Positions 9,896 to 17,787 of a stretch of DNA of 64,000 nucleotides are shown one piece after another. The stretch spans positions 806,001-870,000 of the forward strand of contig CANNDZ010000001.1 of NCBI GenBank assembly GCA_947503575.1, given 5' to 3'. Origin of the DNA: an uncultured Kordiimonas sp. (GTDB lineage: Bacteria > Pseudomonadota > Alphaproteobacteria > Sphingomonadales > Kordiimonadaceae). The notes beneath the pieces are model-generated. The model did not search any database. It was not told the origin of the DNA and worked only from the letters and a program-made list of their open reading frames with translations. The position numbers were made by a program, and so were the translations under genes. The stretch's first letter is position 1. Each line of letters begins with the position of its first letter.

Positions 9896-11121
9896 TCTTC
9901 AATACCTACAAGAGCTTTTGCGAAATCGCGAGGGTCAAAGGGCTGCAGGTCTTCAATGGCTTCACCCACACCAATGGCGTGTACCGGCAAGCCGAACTTG
10001 TCGGCGCACGCCACCAGCACACCGCCCCGCGCAGAGCCGTCCAGCTTGGTCATCACAATGCCGGAGATGTTGGCAAGCTTTTGGAATACTTCCACCTGAT
10101 GCACGGCGTTCTGTCCGGTAGTGGCATCCAGTACGATAATGGTGTCGTGCGGGGCGCCATCGATTTTTTTGCCAATCACGCGCACGACTTTTGCCAATTC
10201 CGCCATCAGTTCATCGCGGTTTTGCAGGCGGCCAGCGGTGTCGATCAGAAGCACGTCAATATCGTCAGCAATCGCGCGCTCCATCGCCTCATAGGCGAGG
10301 GCGGCAGCGTCTGAGCCGATGTCTTTGGTGATAACCGGCACACCCACCCGCTCTCCCCACACCTGCAATTGCTCCACGGCGGCTGCGCGGAACGTGTCGC
10401 CCGCCGCGAGCATGACGCGCTTGCCGTCTTCTTTAAATTTTTTGCCAAGCTTGCCGATGGTCGTGGTTTTCCCGGCCCCGTTCACGCCTGCCATCAAAAT
10501 CACATGGGGTTTGTTGGCAGGGTTTACCGTTAGCGGTTTGGCAACCGGTGCAAGGATGGCTTCGATTTCTGTCGCCAGAATATCTTTGACTTCTTCGTCC
10601 GAAATTTCCTTGTTGTACCGATCTTTAGATAGGGCGGCCACCACTTTGCCCGCGACGCTAACGCCAAGGTCTGCGGTGATCAGCAGGTCTTCCAGCTCCT
10701 CCAGCGTGTCATCATCCAGCTTGCGTTTGGTGAAGATGCCCGTGATGCCATCAGATACCGCGCTGGTTGACTTTTTCAACCCCTGTTTAAGCCGCGTGTA
10801 CCAGCCTTTTTGCGTGTCTTCGGCTACGTCATCCGTTGACGGATCGGCGTCTGGTGCGGGGGTGGGTAACGGCGCTGCCTCACCTAACGTTTGAGGCGCT
10901 GGAACAGGTTCAACAACTGGCTCAACTACTGGCGCTTGTGTGGGGGTCTGGTGTGCTTCTACTTGCACTTCCACTGGCGCTTCAACTGGTATTTCCAAGG
11001 GTGCTTTAGGCACTTCTGTTGAGGGCTGTGCCGGGGCTGTTTCTGCAGCAGGCGCTGGCGTGGCCTCTGCTTTTTTGCCTTTTAAACGCTGGAACCAACT
11101 GGTTTTTTTTTCGTCGCTCAC
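9892..11121 (-). CDS. ftsY: Signal recognition particle receptor FtsY
   Basis: A 409-residue SRP GTPase that docks ribosome-SRP complexes at the inner membrane. An acidic, proline/alanine/glutamate-rich N-terminal region (about 18-105) precedes the NG domains. Two short basic amphipathic pieces, WFQRLKGKK (9-17) and GWYTRLKQGLKKS (106-118), are plausible membrane-contact helices. The G domain has the P loop GVNGAGKTTTIGK (212-224), DTFRAAA, DTAGRLQNRDELM and TKLDGSARGG. The start is GTG (GTG AGC GAC) in a GTGA overlap with the mtaB stop, so translation is probably coupled. Its partner ffh is in this window at 19.9 kb. Confidence 0.96.
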   Translation of the reverse strand: MSDEKKTSWFQRLKGKKAEATPAPAAETAPAQPSTEVPKAPLEIPVEAPVEVQVEAHQTPTQAPVVEPVVEPVPAPQTLGEAAPLPTPAPDADPSTDDVAEDTQKGWYTRLKQGLKKSTSAVSDGITGIFTKRKLDDDTLEELEDLLITADLGVSVAGKVVAALSKDRYNKEISDEEVKDILATEIEAILAPVAKPLTVNPANKPHVILMAGVNGAGKTTTIGKLGKKFKEDGKRVMLAAGDTFRAAAVEQLQVWGERVGVPVITKDIGSDAAALAYEAMERAIADDIDVLLIDTAGRLQNRDELMAELAKVVRVIGKKIDGAPHDTIIVLDATTGQNAVHQVEVFQKLANISGIVMTKLDGSARGGVLVACADKFGLPVHAIGVGEAIEDLQPFDPRDFAKALVGIED

Positions 11122-12437
11122 GCCGTGTATCTCTTTAAATTGCCTGCATTTTTCAAAGGCATAGCTGTCATGGCCATGCCATCAATGGCTGTCAGGGTAA
11201 CAGGAACAATTCTGCCGACAAGCCCTGTCATGCTGGCGTCGCCTTGAACCGAAACCGGAATAAACTGTTCGCTGTGGCCGGTTAGAAGGCCGTTTGCGCC
11301 CGCCCGCTCAATCAACACATGGGCGGTATTACCAATGCTCGTCTGCATCAACTTTTGAACTTTTCGCTCCCCAGCGGCGCGCAACAGGGCCGCGCGTTCT
11401 TTGCGCACCGCTTTGGGCAGTTGGTTGGGGATTTTGGCGGCGGGCGTGCCCTCGCGCTCTGAATAAGGGAAGACATGCAGCCATGTCAGGTCGCATTCTT
11501 CCACGAGCTTGAGGCTGTTTTCAAACATGGCGTCGGTTTCGGTCGGAAATCCGGCAATAATGTCAGCGCCGTAAACCATTTCTGGTCTGGCCTTGCTGAC
11601 CGTCTGGCAAAAGTCTATCGCATCCTCGCGCATGTGGCGGCGCTTCATGCGTTTCAAAATCATATTATCACCTGCCTGCAAACTCAGGTGCAAGTGCGGC
11701 ATTACCCGCTGGTCGCCGATAATGGCATCCATCAGCGGCTCATCCACTTCGATACTGTCGATGGAGCTGATACGCAGGCGCGGCAGGTCAGGCACCAGCA
11801 TTAGGATTTTTTGAACCAGTACCCCAAGTGTTGGGTTGCCAGGCAGGTCTTCGCCGTAGCTGGTGATGTCCACACCCGTTAGCACCACTTCCTGGTAGCC
11901 TTGCTGCACCAGGCTTTTGATCTGGGACACCACTTCACCGATGCCGGTTGAGCGGCTGTTGCCACGACCATAGGGGATGATGCAAAAGGTACAGCGGTGG
12001 TTGCAGCCATTTTGGATTTGCACAAACGCACGCGAGCGTTCGCCGAAACCATCAATCAAATGGCCAGCAGTTTCTTTGACGGAAAAAATATCATTCACCT
12101 GCACACGCTCGGCATGCGTGAGGTTCAGGCCCTCAAAGGATTTGGCCTCCAGTTTTTCGGCGTTGCCAATAACGGTTGTGACTTCATCCATTTTGGCAAA
12201 TTGGGCCGGATCGATTTGTGCGGCGCAGCCGGTGACCACAATGGGCGTGTCCGGGCGGTCGCGCTTCATGCGGCGGATGCTTTGGCGCGCCTGACGCGTT
12301 GCCTCTGCTGTCACGGCACATGTGTTGACAATAATGATATCGTTCAGGCCTGCATCTTCTGCGTGGCGGCGCATCACTTCGCTTTCATAAGCGTTTAGGC
12401 GGCAGCCAAAGGTGACGACTTCGGGCTTAGCGTTCAC
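11118..12437 (-). CDS. mtaB: tRNA t6A37 methylthiotransferase MtaB
   Basis: About 439 residues from a GTG at 12437, preceded by GGGGGAGG and overlapping the dapF stop as GTGA; the frame extends further upstream but into dapF. The enzyme converts t6A37 to ms2t6A37 in tRNAs reading ANN codons. Cluster cysteines are 12, 40 and 71 in the N-terminal domain (FGCRLNAYESEVM, VNTCAVT, VTGCAAQ). The radical-SAM triad is Cys145, Cys149 and Cys152 in NGCNHRCTFCIIPYGRG. A TRAM-like domain ends the protein. FGCRLN rather than LGCPK separates it from RimO. Middle gene of dapF-mtaB-ftsY. Confidence 0.95.
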   Translation of the reverse strand: MNAKPEVVTFGCRLNAYESEVMRRHAEDAGLNDIIIVNTCAVTAEATRQARQSIRRMKRDRPDTPIVVTGCAAQIDPAQFAKMDEVTTVIGNAEKLEAKSFEGLNLTHAERVQVNDIFSVKETAGHLIDGFGERSRAFVQIQNGCNHRCTFCIIPYGRGNSRSTGIGEVVSQIKSLVQQGYQEVVLTGVDITSYGEDLPGNPTLGVLVQKILMLVPDLPRLRISSIDSIEVDEPLMDAIIGDQRVMPHLHLSLQAGDNMILKRMKRRHMREDAIDFCQTVSKARPEMVYGADIIAGFPTETDAMFENSLKLVEECDLTWLHVFPYSEREGTPAAKIPNQLPKAVRKERAALLRAAGERKVQKLMQTSIGNTAHVLIERAGANGLLTGHSEQFIPVSVQGDASMTGLVGRIVPVTLTAIDGMAMTAMPLKNAGNLKRYTA

Positions 12438-13255
12438 AATAAAACCTCCCCCGAATAGACAAAGGTCGCAGGGCCGGTCATTTGTACCGTGCCGTCCGCG
12501 AGCCATTCAACTTCCAGGCTACCACCATCCAATTCAACCGTTGCCCTGTGGTCAATAAGCCCGCGCCGGGTTGCCGCAACGACAGACGCACAGGCTGCGG
12601 ACCCGCAGGCTTGTGTGATGCCGGCACCACGTTCCCACACGCGCTGGCGCAGGGTTGTACCGCTCACCGACACAACAGATACGTTCACTTTTTTTGGGAA
12701 AAAGGCGTGAGTTTCTATTTGCGGGCCCCAGGTTTTAAGGTCAGCAGCGTCTGCATCCTCAACAAAGAAAACCGCATGTGGGTTGCCCATGTTAACACAG
12801 CCCGGGTTGGAAAGCGGACCAAGCGTGAAGTCAGCGGCGGTTGTGTCTGCTTCGTGTGCCAGCGGAATGGCCGCCCAATCCACACGCGCTGTGCCCATGT
12901 TTACGGAAATAAGGTCCCTGCTTGCCACGGCGCTTAACTGGCCTGCATCGGTTTCAATGCCGATCGTTGTTTTTCCGGTTTCTGCCAGCATTAACTGGCC
13001 AACACACCTTGTTGCGTTGCCACAAGCCCCAACGCGGGTGCCGTCTGCGTTCCATATTTCCATAAACACGTCGCTTGCGTTGCTGTCACGCATCACGATT
13101 AACTGGTCACAGCCGATACCACGCCGCCGGTCTGACAGCGTGCGGGCACGCGCTTCGGTCATCAGAAGCCCGCTTTCGCGCGCGTCTAAAATCACAAAGT
13201 CATTGCCAAGCCCGTGCATCTTTATAAACGGGTGTTTATGCAGGTTGTGGTTCAT
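12434..13255 (-). CDS. dapF: Diaminopimelate epimerase DapF
   Basis: A 273-residue PLP-independent racemase that converts LL- to meso-diaminopimelate for lysine and peptidoglycan. The two catalytic cysteines are Cys78 in GACGNATRC and Cys217 in QACGSAACA, each in one of two mirror-image halves. MHGLGNDFVILDAR is the standard opening. It is the first gene of a compact minus-strand operon with mtaB and ftsY. The asd gene of the same pathway is at 30.2 kb. Confidence 0.96.
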   Translation of the reverse strand: MNHNLHKHPFIKMHGLGNDFVILDARESGLLMTEARARTLSDRRRGIGCDQLIVMRDSNASDVFMEIWNADGTRVGACGNATRCVGQLMLAETGKTTIGIETDAGQLSAVASRDLISVNMGTARVDWAAIPLAHEADTTAADFTLGPLSNPGCVNMGNPHAVFFVEDADAADLKTWGPQIETHAFFPKKVNVSVVSVSGTTLRQRVWERGAGITQACGSAACASVVAATRRGLIDHRATVELDGGSLEVEWLADGTVQMTGPATFVYSGEVLL

Positions 13256-13392
13256 GACGCGCTTATATGGGGAGCGAAGGCGCGGAGTCTATCCTTTTGT
13301 CTATCCTTTTTGGAACCGCAAGCATTGCTTTTTGCGCTACAATTGTTGATTTTGGCGGCGATTGACCCCTTTGAGCTGGATCTTGGACATCC

Positions 13393-14367
13393 TTGGTGAA
13401 AAAACTTGTTATTCATATGGGCGCGCATCGGTGTGGTTCTACCGCCATACAGTCGATGCTGCGCCGTGAGCGTGCTACGCTTGCAGATAATGGTGTAAGA
13501 GTTCACTTGCGCGCCGACATGGCAGAACGAGGCATGGACTTCAGGCGCTTGCATCGATACCGGTCTGTGAACCCATTATGGCACGCTAAATTGCAAGATA
13601 TCGCCAGCCGCCTCGCCGCAGTAACCGAGGACACTTTACTGGCAAGCGAGGAAAACCTGATGGGTACCATGCCGGCGGTGCGGGGGAACGGATTTTATCC
13701 TCACTTCGATAGGTTGGTACGTGGTTTGGCGAAGCTGGATGCCACGACAGGGAAGATCATCCAGATCGCTCCGCGTCTTGTGGTCAGGCGACAAGACAAC
13801 TATCTGGAATCGGTTTATGCCTTTCGGGTATCACGTGGTTTAACAAAGACGTTTGATACTTTTTTGGCATCGGTTGACGGCAAATCAATTTCTTGGCTTC
13901 GATTGGCAAAACTGCTGGCTGCACTGCCGCAAACGATTGCCCCATCAATTGCCATTCTGGAAACATGGCCCAAACCATCTGCCGCAGACAAAGCACTTGA
14001 GTTTCTTATCGGGCCGAATGATGTGGCGCTATCGACGCGCCGGTTGACCGGCAATACGCGGTATTCATCCCAGCAATTGCGGCTTATCCTTGCGCTTAAT
14101 CAGGCGAAGATTGCTTGGCAAGAGGCGGTTTGGCGTGATGACGTGGTGGGGTGTCAGTTGGTTGATGAAGCGTTGCAGCGCCTGAAAGACCATGTTTCTT
14201 CCGGTGCTTATGCGCGCTTTGAGCAGCACTATGTGCCGGATGCGAAAATAGGATTTAGCGACACCGAACGCGGGCAGTTTCTTGCTGGCTATACACGAGA
14301 AAACCAGGAGTTTTTCTCGTTGCCGATTGTCTGTGCCGAGGCCGGTGTATGGGGCCCTGATACCTAA
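13393..14367 (+). CDS. Sulfotransferase-like protein of unknown specificity
   Basis: A 324-residue protein beginning TTG GTG AAA AAA (either TTG 13393 or GTG 13396 may be the start). The opening KKLVIHMGAHRCGSTAIQSML resembles the P-loop-like phosphosulfate-binding loop of PAPS-dependent sulfotransferases (beta strand, G-x-x-x-x-G-[ST]-[ST] loop, helix). The later ASEENLMG segment and the basic stretch RLVVRRQDNYLESVYAFRV also fit sulfotransferase fold proteins, where an Arg-x(7)-Ser pair binds the 3' phosphate. No signal peptide or membrane helix. It could act on a surface glycan, but no glycan genes lie nearby. Its stop overlaps the convergent transporter gene by 4 nt. Confidence 0.6.
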   Translation: MVKKLVIHMGAHRCGSTAIQSMLRRERATLADNGVRVHLRADMAERGMDFRRLHRYRSVNPLWHAKLQDIASRLAAVTEDTLLASEENLMGTMPAVRGNGFYPHFDRLVRGLAKLDATTGKIIQIAPRLVVRRQDNYLESVYAFRVSRGLTKTFDTFLASVDGKSISWLRLAKLLAALPQTIAPSIAILETWPKPSAADKALEFLIGPNDVALSTRRLTGNTRYSSQQLRLILALNQAKIAWQEAVWRDDVVGCQLVDEALQRLKDHVSSGAYARFEQHYVPDAKIGFSDTERGQFLAGYTRENQEFFSLPIVCAEAGVWGPDT

Positions 14368-15860
14368 CCAAAAACGAGAGGCAACAGCGCGTAGCACATG
14401 CCGGTCACCAAAAATATAGCGACAACATTGAGCCACAGCCCTGCGCGCGCCAGCGTTGGTATGGTGATATGCCCGCTGGAGTAGATCACGGCGTTTGGCG
14501 CGGTGGCGACCGGCAACATAAAGGCACAGCTGGCCGCCATTGCGGTTGGTGCGGCAAGCATCAACGGGTCAATATTTCCAACAGCCGCAACTGCTGCCAG
14601 CACCGGCACCAGCGCCGCTGTTGTTGCGGTGTTGCTGGTCAGTTCGGTCAGGAAAATCACCAGGCCGACAATTGACAGGATAAGTAAAATAAGCGGTGCG
14701 CCAGACAGAACGGACAAGCCTTCGCCAATCCATACCGCAAGCCCGGTTTTTTTGATCGCCGCCGCCAAACTCAGACCGCCACCAAACAATAGCAATACGC
14801 CCCACGGTAACTGAACTGCAAATTCCCAATCCAGCAGCCGGTCCCCGCGTTCGGTTTTAGCAGGGATGAGGAACATCGCCAGCGCGCCAGCAACGGCCAC
14901 CACCATGTTGCTGAAGCCTTCCATTCCAGGGATTTTTTTGACGGCGACAACAGATATCCAAGAAGCGGCCATAACAGCGAACACGATGGCTACTCGCTTC
15001 TCAGCTGCGCTGATCGGCGGCAGTAACTCAAGCTCCTTAGCGACCACAGCATCGCCGCCTCTTGCCTCTCCCGCCTTGAGGGGGAACGCTATTTTAGTGA
15101 GGACAAACCAGGCCGCAGGGATCATGACGGCAACAACCGGCACCCCAAAAAGCATCCAGTCCAGGAAACTAATCGCCGTGCCGGTTTCCTGTTCCATGAA
15201 GGCCACAACGAAAGCATTTGGCGGTGTGCCGATTATTGTGCCCAGCCCACCGATAGAGGCTGCCCAGGCGCAACCGATCAAAAGGGCAATTGTAAATCTG
15301 TGTTCAAACGCTTTGTCGCCCAGCACTGTCTCTGCCACGCTCAGCGCAATAGGTACCATCATTAGGGTTGTTGCTGTGTTTGATATCCACATGGATAGTA
15401 CGGCGCTTGCCACCATGAAACCGCCGATTAGGGACGCTGGATGACCACCGGCACGGGTCAGGATATTCAGTGCAATGCGACGGTGCAGTCCCCAACGCTG
15501 CATAGCCATGGCCGCGATAAAACCGCCTAGCAGTAGAAAGATTACCGGGTCTGTATAGGGGTTTGATGCTTCCCTTGCGGACGACACCCCCATCATGGGC
15601 AGTAGTATAAGCGGTAACAAGCTGGTTGCTGGTACAGGGATAGCCTCTGTTGCCCACCAAACTGCCATCAAACCAACAACAGCCACCACGTCCCAGGCTT
15701 CTGAAGTTAAGGTCGCAGGCCGTTCCATCAGCAGCAAAAGCACAAATATGACAGGCCCAAGCAAAAGACCGATATCTTGGTAGCGGGCGCGGGGGCGATG
15801 CGGCTGAGAAAAATGTTCGGGCATTCGCAGGGGTCCAGTTTCGGGTGCAGCCATTTTCAC
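14364..15860 (-). CDS. DASS/SLC13-family anion transporter
   Basis: A 498-residue inner-membrane protein with about 11-12 hydrophobic segments, of the divalent anion:sodium symporter family (dicarboxylates, citrate or sulfate). Diagnostic segments are WWATEAIPVPATSLLPLILLP, SNPYTDPVIFLLLGGFIAAMAMQRWGLHRR, ISNTATTLMMVPIALSV, GGLGTIIGTPPNAF and the C-terminal ELTSNTATTAALVPVL. The two SNTATT repeats are the paired sodium and substrate sites of the VcINDY fold. Given the TCA operons in the window, a C4-dicarboxylate is the likeliest substrate, but this is inference. It is divergent from the kinase pair that follows. Confidence 0.9.
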   Translation of the reverse strand: MKMAAPETGPLRMPEHFSQPHRPRARYQDIGLLLGPVIFVLLLLMERPATLTSEAWDVVAVVGLMAVWWATEAIPVPATSLLPLILLPMMGVSSAREASNPYTDPVIFLLLGGFIAAMAMQRWGLHRRIALNILTRAGGHPASLIGGFMVASAVLSMWISNTATTLMMVPIALSVAETVLGDKAFEHRFTIALLIGCAWAASIGGLGTIIGTPPNAFVVAFMEQETGTAISFLDWMLFGVPVVAVMIPAAWFVLTKIAFPLKAGEARGGDAVVAKELELLPPISAAEKRVAIVFAVMAASWISVVAVKKIPGMEGFSNMVVAVAGALAMFLIPAKTERGDRLLDWEFAVQLPWGVLLLFGGGLSLAAAIKKTGLAVWIGEGLSVLSGAPLILLILSIVGLVIFLTELTSNTATTAALVPVLAAVAAVGNIDPLMLAAPTAMAASCAFMLPVATAPNAVIYSSGHITIPTLARAGLWLNVVAIFLVTGMCYALLPLVFG

Positions 15861-15970
15861 TTGAAAGAAAAGTGTCGGTAATTTTTTAACCTATTTCGGG
15901 TAAATGTCGACAGTTGTGGATATCCGCTTATCTAACTAGTGTAAACGGCGGTGCGGACAAAAGTGGGTGG

Positions 15971-17761
15971 ATGCGCATAATGGCAAGCAAGTTCCCAGAG
16001 CAAAATCGGATGACCGATTATGGTGACATACCATATGAACTGGATGAGCGTGCCACAGAGACGCGTGAAAAGATACGTGACGTTGTTGGGGCGCTTTATT
16101 ACCGCCAATTTTTTATTCTGTGGTCACTTACTTTTGCCTTTTATTTGCTGGTCATTGGACGCGATGTTGTCTCGGCACCAGAGAATGTTTTTTGGGACTT
16201 ACAGATAGCCAATGCGGCGGTCATTACCTGCCTCTTAGTCGTTTATGTCCTCGAAAAAATTGGCAAGGTGGGGGTGGATAATATTTATCTGGCGCCGATA
16301 CCTATTGCGATAGCAATGGTTGTTAATGGCATTTTACATGTGATTTTGACCGGGGACCCAAATGCCATTGCACGCGGTTTATTGGTTATTATGGCCTTCA
16401 GTGTTGTTTCAATGTTGCCCTGGGTTTTTTGGCTGCTTACCGGCTTTGCCACCATATCCCACATAACAGTCACATACATTGTTATGGGCCCAGAAAGTGC
16501 CACGATGATCCTTGTCGGCATTGGGGCGATGATGGTGTCTTATGGCGGGTTCGTCGTGCGCTATAATTCGATCCGCGAACAGGCAAGGTTAAATTTACTG
16601 AACGTGGAGCGTGCTGAGAAGCTGGCACAGCTGGCGCGGGCAAAAGATGAGTTTATTGCCAATATGAGCCATGAACTCAGGACTCCTCTGACCGGCCTTA
16701 TGGGCATGGTTGATTTGCTTGATAAATCTGACCTTGGCAAGCAGGACCGCCATTATCTCAGTACAGCCAAAACAAGTGCGGAAACTCTTAGAATAGTCAT
16801 TGATGATATTCTGACTTTATCAAAGCTGGGTGCAGGGAAGTTAACCCTGAAACCAGAGCCCTTTGATCTGATCCGATTGTTATCGGAAATTTCTGAGATG
16901 ATTGCGGTGAGCGCAAAAAATAAAGGTATAGGTCTGGCGCTGAAGTTGCCGGAAAGTCCTTTGCCGATTTTGGTGGCTGACCAGGCACGGTTGCGCCAGA
17001 TTTTGTTCAATTTACTTGGGAATGCAGTCAAGTTTACTGAACAGGGTCAGGTTGTCCTGTCGGCAGAAGTGATAGGCCGCACGGATGAGACCATTACGGT
17101 TAGGCTGTGCGTCGAGGATACGGGTGTTGGTATTGCTGAAACGGATTTGGAGCGTTTGTTTGGGCGCTTTGAGCAAGTCGACAGTTCGTCCACACGCGAG
17201 CAATCGGGCACAGGCCTTGGTCTTGCCATCAGTCAGGAGCTTGCAGAATTGATGCGGTCTGTCATCAAGGTCGAAAGCACGCCCGGTGAAGGCTCTCGTT
17301 TCTGGTTCGATCTAACCACTGGTTACAGCACCGCTGCACCCGACCTTGCCGCTGGCGCTGGTCATGGGGAGATACCCGTCGCTGAGTTGCTGGAACAAAA
17401 ATTAACTGTGCTGATCGCGGAAGACAATCCGGTCAACCAGATGCTGATCCGTAAGCTGTGCTCAAAAGACAATTGGGATTTGACAGTTGTCGATGACGGC
17501 AGCCAAGCATTACGGGAGGCCAGAGAAAAACCATTCGATCTGATATTAATGGATATCCAAATGCCGGTGATGACGGGTGAAGCGGCGGCAGAAGCAATAC
17601 GAAACACCGACGGCCCAAACCAATCAACACCGATTATTGCATTGACGGCCAATTGTATGCCAGAGGATGTACAGCGATATTTAGCGCTGGGCATTACGGA
17701 CTCGATTGCAAAGCCAATCGAGTTTGATACTTTTTATACAACGATAGCGAGGCATGTTTAA
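15971..17761 (+). CDS. Hybrid histidine kinase with multi-helix membrane domain and receiver (first of a tandem pair)
   Basis: About 596 residues from ATG 15971 (GGGTGG just upstream); the frame is open back to TTG 15914 without a better start. The sensor part has about six membrane helices (about 45-200) with little periplasmic sequence, so it may sense within the membrane or through partners. HisKA has His234 in FIANMSHELRTPLTGLMG. HATPase_c has LLGNAVKFTE, DTGVGI and GTGLGLAISQEL. The receiver (about 470-590) has LIAEDNPVNQ and the phospho-acceptor Asp in LILMDIQMPVMTG. The next gene starts 26 nt downstream and encodes a clear paralogue. Confidence 0.9.
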   Translation: MRIMASKFPEQNRMTDYGDIPYELDERATETREKIRDVVGALYYRQFFILWSLTFAFYLLVIGRDVVSAPENVFWDLQIANAAVITCLLVVYVLEKIGKVGVDNIYLAPIPIAIAMVVNGILHVILTGDPNAIARGLLVIMAFSVVSMLPWVFWLLTGFATISHITVTYIVMGPESATMILVGIGAMMVSYGGFVVRYNSIREQARLNLLNVERAEKLAQLARAKDEFIANMSHELRTPLTGLMGMVDLLDKSDLGKQDRHYLSTAKTSAETLRIVIDDILTLSKLGAGKLTLKPEPFDLIRLLSEISEMIAVSAKNKGIGLALKLPESPLPILVADQARLRQILFNLLGNAVKFTEQGQVVLSAEVIGRTDETITVRLCVEDTGVGIAETDLERLFGRFEQVDSSSTREQSGTGLGLAISQELAELMRSVIKVESTPGEGSRFWFDLTTGYSTAAPDLAAGAGHGEIPVAELLEQKLTVLIAEDNPVNQMLIRKLCSKDNWDLTVVDDGSQALREAREKPFDLILMDIQMPVMTGEAAAEAIRNTDGPNQSTPIIALTANCMPEDVQRYLALGITDSIAKPIEFDTFYTTIARHV

Positions 17762-17787
17762 GCAGCCTCGGTTAAACAGGTGACAGG

